64,000 nucleotides of DNA, taken from contig CALYLW010000133.1 in assembly GCA_944989445.1 (NCBI GenBank), positions 1,414,829-1,478,828 on the forward strand. Direction: 5' to 3'. This DNA is from Ampullaceana balthica (taxonomy: Eukaryota > Mollusca > Gastropoda > Lymnaeidae). Under the pieces are notes generated by a model. That model was not told the DNA's origin. It was given only the letters and a program-made list of their open reading frames with translations, and did no database searches. Below, in pieces: positions 35,908 through 50,900 of this stretch (its first letter is position 1; each line of letters starts with the position of its first letter). The position numbers and the translations under genes were made by a program.

Positions 35908-38900
35908 CTACAAGACAAATGGACACAAGGAAAATATAAATAAGATCAAAAATTTTTAGAGCATAGAAAATTATGTAATTAAATGTAATTTGAATTTAAA
36001 TTTTGCTTAAAAAGGGATTAAATTGATTTTTAAACAATTTTCACTGATAAATTATATCAATTTGAAATATCCTTAGAATTAACATTTCAGTTTGGTCGTG
36101 TTATAAAATAATTATTGATTCATCTTACTTTAAATTAAATTAAGCCATTTATTCAGTTACATTAGTAATAACATTTTTTTACAACCAAAAAAAACCACCA
36201 AAAAAAAACAAATCCAGAAGCTTTTGAAAAGAGTCTATTTCATTTATTTTTATCTTTAATAAAATAACATAGTTCTTTTCACCTTGCTTTGCTGATATTG
36301 TTTGTTAAATGCTAATTAGATGTTACAACTTCTTTGTGGTGGTCATTGTCTAAGTCTGTTTTCTTTGACCATGCTGAATAGCTGTTTGTACAGTTTGTGG
36401 TGGTAGTATTTTTATTTTATTTAACAAAGCTGATTTAATGTAGCTTTCATCTTATGTGTTAAACCAGCTAATTTAATGTAGCTTTCATCTTTTGTGTTAG
36501 CCCAGCTAATTTAATGTAGCTTTCATCTTTTGTGTTAGCCCAGCTAATTTAATGTAGCTTTCATCTTATGTGTTAACCCAGCTAATTTAATGTAGCTTTC
36601 ATCTTTTGTGTTAGCCCAGCTAATTTAATGTAGCTTTCATCTTTTGTGTTAACCCAGCTAATTTAATGTAGCTTTCATCTTTTGTGTTAGCCCAGCTAAT
36701 TTAATGTAGCTTTCATCTTTTGTGTTAGCCCAGCTAATTTAATGTAGCTTTCATCTTATGTGTTAACCCAGCTAATTTAATGTAGCTTTCATCTTTTGTG
36801 TTAGCCCAGCTAATTTAATGTAGCTTTCATCTTTTGTGTTAGCCCAGCTAATTTAATGTAGCTTTCATCTTTTGTGTTAGCCCAGCTAATTTAATGTAGC
36901 TTTCATCTTATGTGTTAACCCAGCTAATTTAATGTAGCTTTCATCTTATGTGTTAACCCATGGGGCTGGATATTCCTGCCTCCATCTCCTTTACAACTGG
37001 ATTATTTATCTCTGAATTCACTTGCCATAAGTTAAAGCTATTAACAATTATTAAAACAGTCCCAAAAAAACCAGACCTTCTAATCCTTTAGTCTCAGCAT
37101 CAGCTTGATCCCACAACTCCATGGCTTTTACCAAGTGACTGGTCAGGGCAAAATATTTCTGTGTCACTGTGTGCACCCGTTGATGTACACTGACCATCCC
37201 AGGGGAGGGGGAGGTCAATGATGTACCATTGGGTATCTTTCCTGTCACCAGTTCACAGCTGCCCTGTAATATTTGAAAGGCAAACATTCATTCAACTTTA
37301 TCAATGGGGATATTTTTTTAAAAAATCAAAGTTCTTATATTTAGTTTAAAAAAATTTTTTTAAACTGATTACAGTCGAACCCACTTACCTCGAGCTCGTT
37401 TAGCTCGACCACCCCACTAACCCGACGTTTTTTATTGGAACCGCCAAATTCTCTCTTTGTCTTAGCATTTTTTCATCGGCTAATTCGATTTTTGTAAGTC
37501 GCCGAAACCTAGTACCTCGAGCACAAAAGAGGGCCAAATTTGCCACTTAATGTTGGTTATCTCGATCCCCATGACCAATTGCCAGCTTTTGAAAATGTTA
37601 GCTATGATTTTTTTATAACCAAGGGAAGGGACCAATTTTCTGCCTCAACAGGGTCTGCTGGTGATGTCACAGCCCGCTTGCTCAGCGCTGTTACTTCTGG
37701 TAGTATGCTTCGGTAACTAAGCGAATACATTTTTTTTAAATCAGTCACTAGCGAACTCCACAAACAGTCTATATTTATAGACCAGAACATTATTATTATT
37801 AAGAAAACGCTTTGATTTTGATGTCACGTTTGCTCGCGTGTTGGCTCTGGTATTCTGCCGTAACACAACAAAAAATTAACTCCGGGTAATAAGCTAATAT
37901 ACCGACTAAGACCTGATAAAACGGAGTAAACAGTCATAATAAGATGGAATTTATTTAAATACCATATTATGTTTCACTCGTCAACTTGCCAGAATTATTG
38001 AATTCGCCGCGCACACGACGACCCCCCCCCCAAAATAGGGAGGGGTTTAGGTGGGGTTGAGCTACACTGGCCATTTACCAAGGCACGCTCTGACTCAATT
38101 TAAAAAGAAAAATGTTCCCCCCCCCCAACCCACTGTAGATGTATAACAGTGGGGGATGGGAGGTGTCTATTCTCGCGGTCTTGTCAAATCAAGAGGCTTC
38201 CTTTTATATATAAACATCAAAGACCTGTCTAGCCTTCTCTCCCCCACCCTCATTATCCCTAACTAGAAAACTCCGTAACTTGTCGTCGGGTCCCTTTGAA
38301 TTCACTTAGAGCGCTGTAGTAATAGCCGTGACCTTTGACCGTACAGTGCCTCGACAACTAAGCAAATTAAAATTTAAAAAAAAAGCATTCATTAGCCGTA
38401 GACGAAGTAAACTAAAAGTGATGAAGTGTATATTATTTAGATACCGGAATAGGGAGAAAGCGATTTGAAGTCACCGTCGCTAACACAACAAAAACGAACT
38501 CCGGGGTAAAAAGCTATTACGGGCTTATTGAAGTTGCAGCTGAATAAATTATCTAAATTCCGAAGACTTAAAACTAAAATAAATAAGCCTAAACATTTTT
38601 AAAGATAAGTGTAAGCGGTCGTTCGATAGTTGTAACTACGGTAAACACTAGTCCTAGCGTAATGGTAGTCAATTATTAACAAATTGAAGCAATATTTGCG
38701 ACTCTTTTCCACATGCGCAGAACGATGCGCGAACGACTATGCAGTAAAGTACCTACAAATATATTTAAAATATATTTATTTGAATATTGATTGTTTTCCT
38801 TGGTCCTTATACAAATAAATGCCTTGGTATTTATTAGTAATAAACTTACACTAAGATTATGACTTTAATTATAATTACATCATTAGTATTAGTAGTAAAT

Positions 38901-41900
38901 AGCATGAAATAATAAAGTTCAAGGACGAACGAGCAAATGAACGCACTAGAGCCTCAGTCAGAGCCAAGTCACTAATTCATTTACATAAATCATACTCGCA
39001 AGGACGTTCCATTTCGCATAATATAATATATCACATAATTTAACATTATATTTCTTATATTCCGATACGATTCTGGTTAATCGGCCCATCACTAATTAAC
39101 GCACAACACGTATATAAAGAAATTTCAAGCGCATGTTAATATTTTGCCGCCATATTGGTTTTCGTTTTAACTCGATCATCGGTTATGTCGATGCCATTTT
39201 TTCATACCCCAACGCCGTCGACTTAAGCGGTTTGGACTGTAGTTAATTGTATAAAGGAATTTGAGTCTTATATTGGAATAAATCATCTCTCCACCAGTTG
39301 TATCATATGACTTTCTTGCTGAAACATATCCTATGAAGCTGTCTTGCACACCACATATATAAGATAATGGTTGCAGAATTTTAAATCTTCACATAAGAAA
39401 GCTCAAGAATATGAAACAACATTATGAATATCTTTTGGTCACAGGTAAGTATTTTTAATTAAAATTTCACAAGTGCTCATTAAAATTAATCAATTGACAA
39501 TGAAATCAAATCAACACTAGACCTGATGGTGAAATCAAATCAACACTAGTCCTGATGGTGAAATCAAATCAACACTAGTCCTGATGGTGAAATCAAATCA
39601 ACACTGTTCCTGATGGTGAAATCAAATCAACACTGTTCCTGATGGTGAAATCAAATCAACACTATTCCTGATGGTGAAATCAAATCAACACTAGTCCTGA
39701 TGGTGAAATCAAATCAACACTGGTCCTGATGGTGAAATCAAATCAACACTAGTCCTGATGGTGAAATCAAATCAACACTAGTCCTGATGGTGAAATCAAA
39801 TCAACACTAGTCCTGATGGTGAAATCAAATCAACACTGGTCCTGATGGTGAAATCAAATCAACACTAGTCCTGATGGTGAAATCAAATCAACACTAGTCC
39901 TGATGGTGAAATCAAATCAACACTAGTCCTGATGGTGAAATCAAATCAACACTAGTCCTATACAAATACAAATAAGTCCACCTACCTGTGAGCTAACACT
40001 GGTGGCAGGGGAGGGAGTGGGTGACATTGGAGATGGGGTGCCAGTGCTATTTTTGTTCCAGTTGTTTTGGTGTGGTGAGGGGGCATGGGGCTTTGAATTG
40101 GTATTGGCACTAGCAGAGGATGTAGTTGTCCCAGCTGTTGATGAAGTGTGCAGCTGAAATGGAAGAGTAAACAATAATTATTACAGGGAGTCCCTCAACA
40201 ACCCTGGTACCCCCCTAACAGAGAACGCTTCTACAAACTGGTACCAAAGGCATGACTCTACAACTGGTACCAATAGGCATGACTCTACACCTGGTACCAA
40301 TAGGCATGACTCTACAACTGGTACCAATAGGCATGACTCTACAACTGGTACCAATAGGCATGACTCTACAACTGGTACCAATAGGCATGATTCTACATCT
40401 GGTACCAATAGGCATGACTCTACAACTGGTACCAATAGGCATGACTCTACAACTGGTACCAATAGGCATGACTCTACAGCTGGTACCAATAGGCATGACT
40501 CTACAGCTGGTACCAATAGGCATGACTCTACAACTGGTACCAATAGGCATGACTCTACAGCTGGTACCAATAGGCATGACTCTACAACTGGTACCAATAG
40601 GCATGACTCTACAACAGATACCAATAGGCATGACTCTACAGCTGGTACCAATAGGCATGACTCTACAACAGATACCAATAGGCATGACTCTACAGCTGGT
40701 ACCAATAGGCATGACTCTACAACAGATACCAATAGGCATGACTCTACAACAGATACCAATAGGCATGACTCTACAACTGGTACCAATAGGCATGACTCTA
40801 CAACTGGTACCAATAGGCATGACTCTACAGCTGGTACCAATAGGCATGACTCTACAACTGGTACCAATAGGCATGACTCTACAGCTGGTACCAATAGGCA
40901 TGACTCTACAACAGATACCAATAGGCATGACTCTACAGCTGGTACCAATAGGCATGACTCTACAACAGATACCAATAGGCATGACTCTACAACAGATACC
41001 AATAGGCATGACTCTACAACTGGTACCAATAGGCATGACTCTACAACTGGTACCAATAGGCATGATTCTACATCTGGTACCAATAGGCATGACTCTACAA
41101 CAGATACCAATAGGCATGACTCTACAACTGGTACCAATAGGCATGACTCTACAACTGGTACCAATAGGCATGACTCTACAACTGGTACCAATAGGCATGA
41201 TTCTACATCTGGTACCAATAGGCATGACTCTACAACAGATACCAATAGGCATGACTCTACAACTGGTACCAATAGGCATGACTCTACAACTGGTACCAAT
41301 AGGCATGATTCTACATCTGGTACCAATAGGCATGACTCTACAACAGATACCAATAGGCATGACTCTACAACAGATACCAATAGGCATGACTCTACAACAG
41401 ATACCAATAGGCATGACTCTACAACAGATACCAATAGGCATGACTCTACAGCTGGTACCCCCTAACTGAGAACTCTACAGAAGGTGCTAATGGACAGCAA
41501 ATTGTCAATGGGTCCCATAGACTTTATGACTTGTGTTGATATGTTCTACAGTTTCTGGCCCGTTGGCATTATTATAGAGCTGTTACCCATAGGCAGGTGG
41601 GGCACCTAGACTTCATTACACAGATGGTTCTTTCTTATCTTATCTTATCTTTACAGACGCTCCTTCTATGCAGAAGATAGTTGCGTCCACAGACCATGAC
41701 AGATGATCTGTTGGCAAGTGATGCAGCATTCACAGGCCACGGCTTTGTGGGTTCCACGCATTACCCAGCCGCCTAACTACATGTAGTGTTAGGTACCCAT
41801 TAGGAGCGGGGTGACTCAGGGACGCCCTAGGCCCCGGGAACAAACCCTTGCCTTCACACGGATTCGAACCCGTGACCATCGGTACGACAGTCCAGTGCGC

Positions 41901-44900
41901 TGCCACTCGACCACCGCGTCGGTTCTTTAAATGTTTTACAGATGTTGCCCACCACCATCATTCTACAGATTGGTGCCCATAGTCATTTTTAAATCCTTTA
42001 TATTAACTAGTGGCGTCTGCTTGCTTGATTGTTTGCCGAAATAACTTTGGATCCATTTTTAACCCTTTACTTCCCGTATGCTAGCGAGCTGAAATTTTGC
42101 AGCCAGACTCATGGCTACGATAAAAATGATCTATCAAAATTTCAGATCAATCGAATGTATTGTAATTAAATTAATGAATTTTTAGATTATCTTTGTGTAT
42201 CTCTATGTAGCATGTAAATTTTTGTGCTAGACTGTCGCGGTGCTTATTATATTGAACATCCTTTTTAACATTTTCCTGTCGCGCGGTGCGGTGCGTATTA
42301 TAATAACCATACTTTTTAAAATATATTTCCGATCTGTAAATGTTTATGCTAGTCTGTCGCGAGGTGCACATTATATAACATGTTTTTATAAACCTTTTCC
42401 CATGATCAAATCGAACTGAAATTTAGCAGGCAGACTGTTGTAGTTTTTTTTATACTATTAATCCTTTATTTATGAGACATAACTAAAATTTTGGATTTTT
42501 GGATTGTCGTACGATGTGTATAATAATGAACATACTTTTACTTATGTCTGGTATATAAAGGATTTATAGTCAAAAACTTTGTTTTTTACGGGGTTTTTAT
42601 TATACATATATCCATATGTTAGCCATGTATTTTTATCAGTTAACAGACATTATTATGAAACAATCCATATCATATTACAAAGATAAGAAGACAAATTAAC
42701 GAAAGAAAAAGTTAATTATAAATGAGAAATCAATTGTAAATATTTTTTTTAAATGTGCTGACACAAACGTACTTTGCTCTGTTCAGATTCAATCACCTTC
42801 TTGAGCTTGCTTACTTCAGATTTTCTTAACCTATACAATCTGTGATTCAGGTAGGCACGAAGACGGATTCTGAAAACAAATAAATAAATAATAAGCATTT
42901 ATATTTGAATGTAAATTAAAAAGCCCTAGTAACTTAGGTTGTTAAAATCAGTCCACCTCCTAGACCTAGAGCTGAAATATCCCAACTTACTTTTTGATTA
43001 AAGCCACAGTTACATGTCCAGGGCCACAGTTACATGTCCAGGGCCACAGTTACATGTCCAGGGCCACAGTTACATGTCCAGGGCCACATCAGATTTCTAT
43101 TTTCTTGTGTGTTTTTATATCCACACAACCTTTAATAGCAAAGCTCTTGTCAATTTAATGCACATGGTAATTGTGCTTTGCACAAATGATTCAACTTAAG
43201 TCCACATGGCCTTTTCCTCACATTACACACAAGGCCTTTACCTCACATTACACACATGACCTTTACCTCACATTACACACATGACCTTTACCTCACATTA
43301 CACACAAGGCCTTTACCTCACATTACACACATGGCATATACATCACATTACACACATGGCCTTTACCTCACATGACCTTTACCTCACATTACACACATGG
43401 CCTTTACCTCACATTACACACATGACCTTTACCTCACATTACACACAAGGCCTTTACCTCACATTACACACATGGCCTTTACCTCACATTACACACAAGG
43501 CCTTTACCTCACATTACACACATGGCATATACATCACATTACACACATGACCTTTACCTCACATTACACACATGACCTTTACCTCACAGTACACACATGG
43601 CCTTTAACTCACATTACACACATGACCTTTACCTCACATTACTCACATGACCTTTACCTCACATTACTCACATGACCTTTACCTCACATTACACACATGG
43701 CCTTTACCTCACATTACACACATGGCCTTTACCTCACATTACACACATGGCCTTTACCTCACATTAATCACATGGCATTTACCTCACATTACACACATGA
43801 CCTTTACCTCACATTACACACATGACCTTTACCTCACATTGCACACATGACCTTTACCTCACATTACACACATGACATTTACCTCACATTACACACATGA
43901 CCTTTAACTCACATTACACACATGACCTTTACCTCACATTACACACATGACCTTTACCTTTTATGACCTTTACCTCACATTACACACATGGCATTTACCT
44001 CACATTACACACATGGCCTTTACCTCACATTACCTTTACCTCACATTACACACATGACCTTTACCTCACATTACACACATGGCCTTTACCTCACATTACA
44101 CACATGGCATATACATCACATTACACACATGACCTTTACCTCACATTACACACATGACCTTTACCTCACATTACACACATGGCCTTTAACTCACATTACA
44201 CACATGACCTTTACCTCACATTACTCACATGACCTTTACCTCACATTACACACATGGCCTTTACCTCACATTACACACATGGCCTTTACCTCACATTAAT
44301 CACATGGCCTTTACCTCACATTACACACATGACCTTTACCTCACATTACACACATGACCTTTACCTCACATTACACACATGACCTTTACCTCACATTACA
44401 CACATGACCTTTAACTCACATTACACACATGACCTTTACCTCACATTACACACATGACCTTTACCTCACATGACCTTTACCTCACATTACACACATAGCA
44501 TTTACCTCACATTACACACATGGCCTTTACCTCACATTACCTTTACCTCACATTACACACATGACTTTTACCTCACATTACACACATGGCCTTTACCTCA
44601 CATTACACACATGGCATATACATCACATTACACACATGACCTTTACCTCACATTACACACATGACCTTTACCTCACATTACACACATGGCCTTTAACTCA
44701 CATTACACACATGACCTTTACCTCACATTACTCACATGACCTTTACCTCACATTACACACATGGCCTTTACCTCACATTACACACATGGCCTTTACCTCA
44801 CATTAATCAGATGGCCTTTACCTCACATTACACACATGACCTTTACCTCACATTACACACATGACCTTTACCTCACATTACACACATGACCTTTACCTCA

Positions 44901-47900
44901 CATTACACACATGACCTTTACCTCACATTACCTTTACCTCACATTACACACATGACCTTTACCTCACATTACACACATGGCCTTTACCTCACATTACCTT
45001 TACCTCACATTACAAACATGACCTTTACCTCACATTACACACATGGCCTTTACCTCACATTACACACATGACCTTTACCTCACATTACACACATGGCCTT
45101 TACCTCACATTACACACATGGCCTATACCTCACATTACACACATGTCCTTTACCTCACATTACACACATGGCCTTTACCTCACATTACACACATGACCTT
45201 TACCTCACATTACACACATGACCTTTACCTCACATTACACACATGACCTTTACCTCACATTACCTTTACCTCACATTACACACATGACCTTTACCTCACA
45301 TTACACACATGGCCTTTACCTCACATTACCTTTACCTCACATTACACACATGACCTTTACCTCACATTACACACATGGCCTTTACCTCACATTACACACA
45401 TGACCTTTACCTCACATTACACACATGACCTTTACCTCACATTACACACATGGCCTATACCTCACATTACACACATGTCCTTTATCTCACATTACACACA
45501 TGGCCTTTACCTCACATTACACACATGGCCTTTACCTCACATTACACACATGGCCTTTACCTCACATTACACACATGGCCTTTACCTCACATTACACACA
45601 TGGCCTTTACCTCACATTACACACATGACCTTTACCTCACATTACACACATGGCCTTCACCTCACATTACACACATGACCTTTACCTCACATTACTCACA
45701 TGGCCTTTACCTCACATTACACACATGGCCTTTACCTCACATTACACACATGGCGTTTAACTCACATTACACACATGGCCTTTACCTCACATTACACACA
45801 TGACCTTTACCTCACATTACACACATGACCTTTACCTCACATTACACCAACCTTAACAATCAATAACCATTAACATTTGCTCCCGCTGGCATTTTTCTTC
45901 TGTGTGACATGATTAATTTTACCCAGATTTTCTGGTGGCAGAATACATTAAATTAGAGTTTTTCCAGCCTGGGGAGATTTCAAGACAAAAACCCCAGCTC
46001 CAGCCATCTCTCAAGACAAAAAGCCCAGCTCCAGCCATCTCTAAAGGCAAAAACCCCAGCTCCAGCCATCTCTCAAGAAAATAAAAACCCAGTTCCAGCC
46101 ATCTCTCACGACAAAAACCCAGCTCCAGCCAGCTCTCCACACAAAAACCCCAGCTCCAGGCATCTCTCCACACACAAAACCCAGCTCCAGCCATCTCTCC
46201 ACACAAAAACCCCAGCTCCAGCCATCTCTCCACACAAAAACCCCAGCTCCAGCCATCTCTATCATAGTAATGATCAACCCTCCTAGACATAACTCTGAAT
46301 AAAGATCATTAAAAAAAACCCATGGCAACATCTCTGAGATAATCATTATAAAACTGTCTCTATAATAGAGATGTTCAAGTTCAACAATATGATGGTGCTA
46401 GGACCCTCTCAAGTGTACCATTATAAAACTGTCTCTATAATAGAGATGTTCAAGTTCAACAATATGATGGTGCTAGGACCCTCTCAAGTGTACCATTATA
46501 AAGCACAGGTTACATGTTGCAAATGTTGTTGCTGGAGATGGCTCTGTCAAAAACTTTTTTTTAAAAGACATTTTGACAAATATCTGGAAGAGCCAAAGAG
46601 CAACAAGCTTTATAAAGAAAATCAATCTTAGACTTCCATGTCATTTCTCTTTTCTCTCTAACCATCGGCCATTTTATTTAATTTGTGTGCCACCTCCCTT
46701 CCCAGTCCTGGCGCAGTTGTTAATTTTTAAATACTTGAAGCTTTTTCATTTTATGCCTTATGTCAAGATGGGTAAGGGTTCTCTACAACGATGCCTAGCA
46801 AGTCATACATTTATTTATTTCTATCATCCATGTCTATCCTAGAATTACTAATTAAAATCAAGACTTTGTTTGGTCTGTGTTAAGGGAGCAAAACTTCTAT
46901 TTTTAACTTATGTTTTTTTTTGTTGCTTTATTAAATTAAGAATTAAAAAAGGATTTTGATAATTTCTACTCAAATGCAAGCTTTATTATGCTTTGATGAA
47001 ATTTACCTTTCATAAGGGATTTTGAGATCACTCTCTAAAAATCAAGCTGTGTTATAAGATTAGATCAAGTTATAATTTTTGTTTCTTCACTTCAGAATTT
47101 GCACAACACTTTAAACCTTGGAAATTTTGGGCACATGTCCTTGATGGCAACCGCTTCTTTCTTTGCTGCTTAAATTTTTTCACTAACTCTTATTTAAAAT
47201 TCAGTACAAGAAAAAAAAATAAAAAAAATAACTTGCACTTAAGCTCAGAGTTATCCAAAACTTTGAGCTCTTTAAGTTCCTCAACACATGGAAAGTTGGT
47301 TTAAAATAAATCATCACAGAAAGGGAAATGAAAATCTGTGGTACAAATATACCAAAGTTACATGCCTCAGCGATTCTTCAAGTAAAATCAATTCCAATCA
47401 CTAATTGTATCGCAGCACGGCCATTGAGACAGATTGCACGCTAAGTAAGTAAAGGCTTTCAAACAATCAACAGTGTTCCAGGTTTGCAGAAGTTCTAACT
47501 TTCATAGCCTATAATTATAATGATTGTTTTAGACCAGAGGCCCTAGCAGGTAGTTATTTCATTTCCAGCACATTTTCTATTGTTTCCAAACAGGTTAACT
47601 GATTGTTTCAAGAGATGGAATGTTTGCTATTGACATTCAATTGCCATCTCTGGCTGCGTGTTCAATAGCCTCAGCATTGAAACATTTCAAGTCATTGTGA
47701 TGACGAGGTCAAGTGTTTGCAATGGTCTGCATTATTTTTTAGATATTTCAATGACATGGCATTCATTAGGAGCTACATTATTTTTCTTATTAATTTTTTT
47801 GTTTTTCTAATAAAAAAAAACTTTTATGTGGGAAGAATTGAACATAAAAAAAACAATATACTAAAGGCCAAGTTGTGGTGTACTTACATTAATACTATGA

Positions 47901-50900
47901 GCTTCCTCTCTCTGTCACTACACTCTGAATTAGAGCCGCTGTTGCCTCTCAGTCTGATCGCATATCTGTCAAATATTTGATGGAAAACTTATCATCACAT
48001 GGTCACAATGCCAGTTTTATCACATTACTCTCTAACCCTCTTTATAAACCATAAAGCACAACAACAACAAAACAATTTTTTTTAAATAAAATAACTTGAC
48101 TGGTAAATAACTATGACATTATAAAAAATGAATAAACAGGTCATTCTAATGAAGCAAGGATATATATGGTAATTTCTAATCTCTAAACCCAGTATTAACA
48201 TTTTGATTGTAACTGTAGCAGTCTGATACACTTCACATCATCTCCTCACATCCCATGATAGACAGTGTAATTTTGAGACAGCCCAGAAGTAGGTTACAAA
48301 ATAGACACTTTAAACTAGACTCCCTTTAAGCTGGTTGCCACCTTACAAACTAGCTGTAACATCACTTAGAGCTGTAGAAGTGTAAAGCCTATTCCATCAA
48401 GAACATTGCATTAATGGGGTGGATCAGTTATGGTCCAGTGATTTTCTCGCCTAGGGCACAATCAGCATTAACATCATTAGATCTCACTCCACCAGCTTGT
48501 AACAGTTGAATTCTCAGTTGTTTGTTTTTAACAGTGGCTGATAGCAATCTGTTACCTTATTTCATGCCATACAAAAATAACCAAACAAGAGGAATACAAC
48601 CTGATCTAGCTACAACAACCAAACAAGAGGAATACAACCTGATCTAGCTACAACAACCCAACAAGAATACAACCTGATCTAGGTACAACAACCCAACAAG
48701 AGGAATACAACCTGATCTAGCTACAACAACCAAACAAGAGGAATACAACCTGATCTAGCTACAACTATTAGATCCAGGCAAACCGCGAAGCTGGATCAAC
48801 AGACAACGTCATATTGTCAAATCATAAGAAAGGGAAGAATCAAAAGGTGCTAATTATTCACGATGGCAAGGGAAGAGAAAAGAAAAAGATCTGAAAGTAA
48901 ATAAATCATCTTTATGAAAGCTCAACTCTGCAGAGTTAGGTGTTTTCTTTATTATCTGGCAGTTTTGAACAGCATAAAATCCCAACAGAAGCAGGAGATA
49001 CTGCAACTAGTGCTGCCTTCCAACATTATCTGGCAAATAATTGTAACATTCCTCTACCTCTCAGAGAGCCACAGTGTTACAGTCACTCTTATTGAGAATA
49101 CAGGCTAAATATCTTTTTTAATTATAGATTTTCCTCTTTCTCTCAAACTAGTAGTGGAAATTAATACTTAGGGGTCTACCGATATATCGGCTGGCCGATA
49201 TATCGGTACCGATATCTGGATATCGGCAATATCGGTATCGGTAGCATCTAAAGGTCCCGATATTGACGTCACCGATATTTCATAATAAGTGACATTTTGA
49301 CCCCCCAAAAAAACGGAAACAAAAAAACTATTATTTAGATTTACAATATCTCGACAAATTAATATATCGACCCCGATACCGGTATTGAAATAGTCTAAAG
49401 AGTCCTAATATTAATATGTGCAGCCACGATACAGTGTGCCATGTGCTTTGATATTGTTTAGGTATCGGCCGATTTTCGTATACTCAGAAATACTGTGTAA
49501 ATAGTGCCGATGCCAAGTATACCGTAATTGCTCTAATAAATGTATATATAACATGTAAACATTATGTTCACGTAATTGCTCTAATAGCAAAGATGCACGC
49601 AGAATCGCAGATGTCTAAAACATTTCGTTTCGTATGGAATAACAAAATGTACCGTGTGAAGACTTGTTGTCATTGGCAACCATTCATCCTTCAACCTCAT
49701 TTTGACTCAATTACTACTGCTTTGTTCTCATTGTTTCATTCATAAAAGGTGGCCGTGTGCAAAAGCCATTAAACTATTGGTTAGAATTAATAATTATGAG
49801 TCAAGGTTGAAGTTTCAAAACGAGTACCTAATATGATTGTACATTTTTATAAAGGACGGTTCGTTTTGTTATGAGTCCCATGTAGGTCATGATCTGGAAC
49901 TTGTAAACACATCGGAAACTTCGTTTCGGGAGAAAAAAAACCCGGTAATTTCGTCAAAACTGGATATGGGTAGACCCCTGAATTATAAGATTTAAATAAT
50001 TACGAGTGATAAATTTAAGAATGACGTCATCAAATATGACCGCTGTTATTTTTGTCCTAACAAATACTCATATCGGCACTCATATCGGGAAAAAATATCG
50101 GTAATATCGGCAAAAATGCTTATCGGTAGACCCCTAATATAAAATATAAATAATTAGGAGTGATAAATTTAAGAATGATGTCATCAAATATGACCGCTGG
50201 TTTTTGTCCTAACAAATACCCTATCGGCACTCATATCGGCAAAAAAAATATCGGTAATATCGGTATCGGCAATATCGGCAAAAAGGCATATCGGTAGACC
50301 CCTATTAATACTTGAAAGAGATTTAGTGATAGAGTTAAGGTTGATATCAACACACACACAAACAGTGAAGCATTTTCTCAATCAGCAGAAACAGTGGACT
50401 ATTATTAGAACAATAATTTGAATCACCTAAACGAGGTGAATGCGGGATGGGTGACAGTGAGAGGTTATATCTCAATAACATGCACTCCAGCACCACAGCC
50501 CAAAACATCCCCCAACAAAGGCACAGACACACACACTTCCACACAAACACCATCACAAGAGTACATACACCTCCAAACTCAAGAATGCAGACATCCACCC
50601 CTGAAAAGACCCACCCACGAAGAACAGAACACCACAAGAACACATACACAAGTCTGGTTAATTGACTTGGATGTATAGGACTTGGATGTATAGGACTTGG
50701 ATGTATAGGACTTGGATGTATAGGACTTGGATGTATAGGACTTGGATATATAGGACTTGGATGTATAGGACTTGGATGTATAGGACTTGGATGTATAGGA
50801 CTTGGATGTATAGGACTTGGATGTATAGGACTTGGATGTATAGGACTTGGATGTATAGGACTCTGCTCAGAGTTTTAACTGTCCAGTGCTAGCTGGTCAA

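Noticed and set aside
40181..41469. Three long open frames of repeated LVPIGMTLQ, PIGTSCRVM and VVESCLLVP
   Set aside because: All come from the 27-bp array lying in the AFF intron; frames on both strands are open together.
41850..41925. A functional tRNA gene on the minus strand
   Set aside because: A and B boxes are good, but the sequence continues into a SINE body with an AGATA tail and a target duplication, and the acceptor arms do not pair well.
43281..45803. Many frames of repeated THGLYLTLH type
   Set aside because: 25-bp array; no independent coding evidence.
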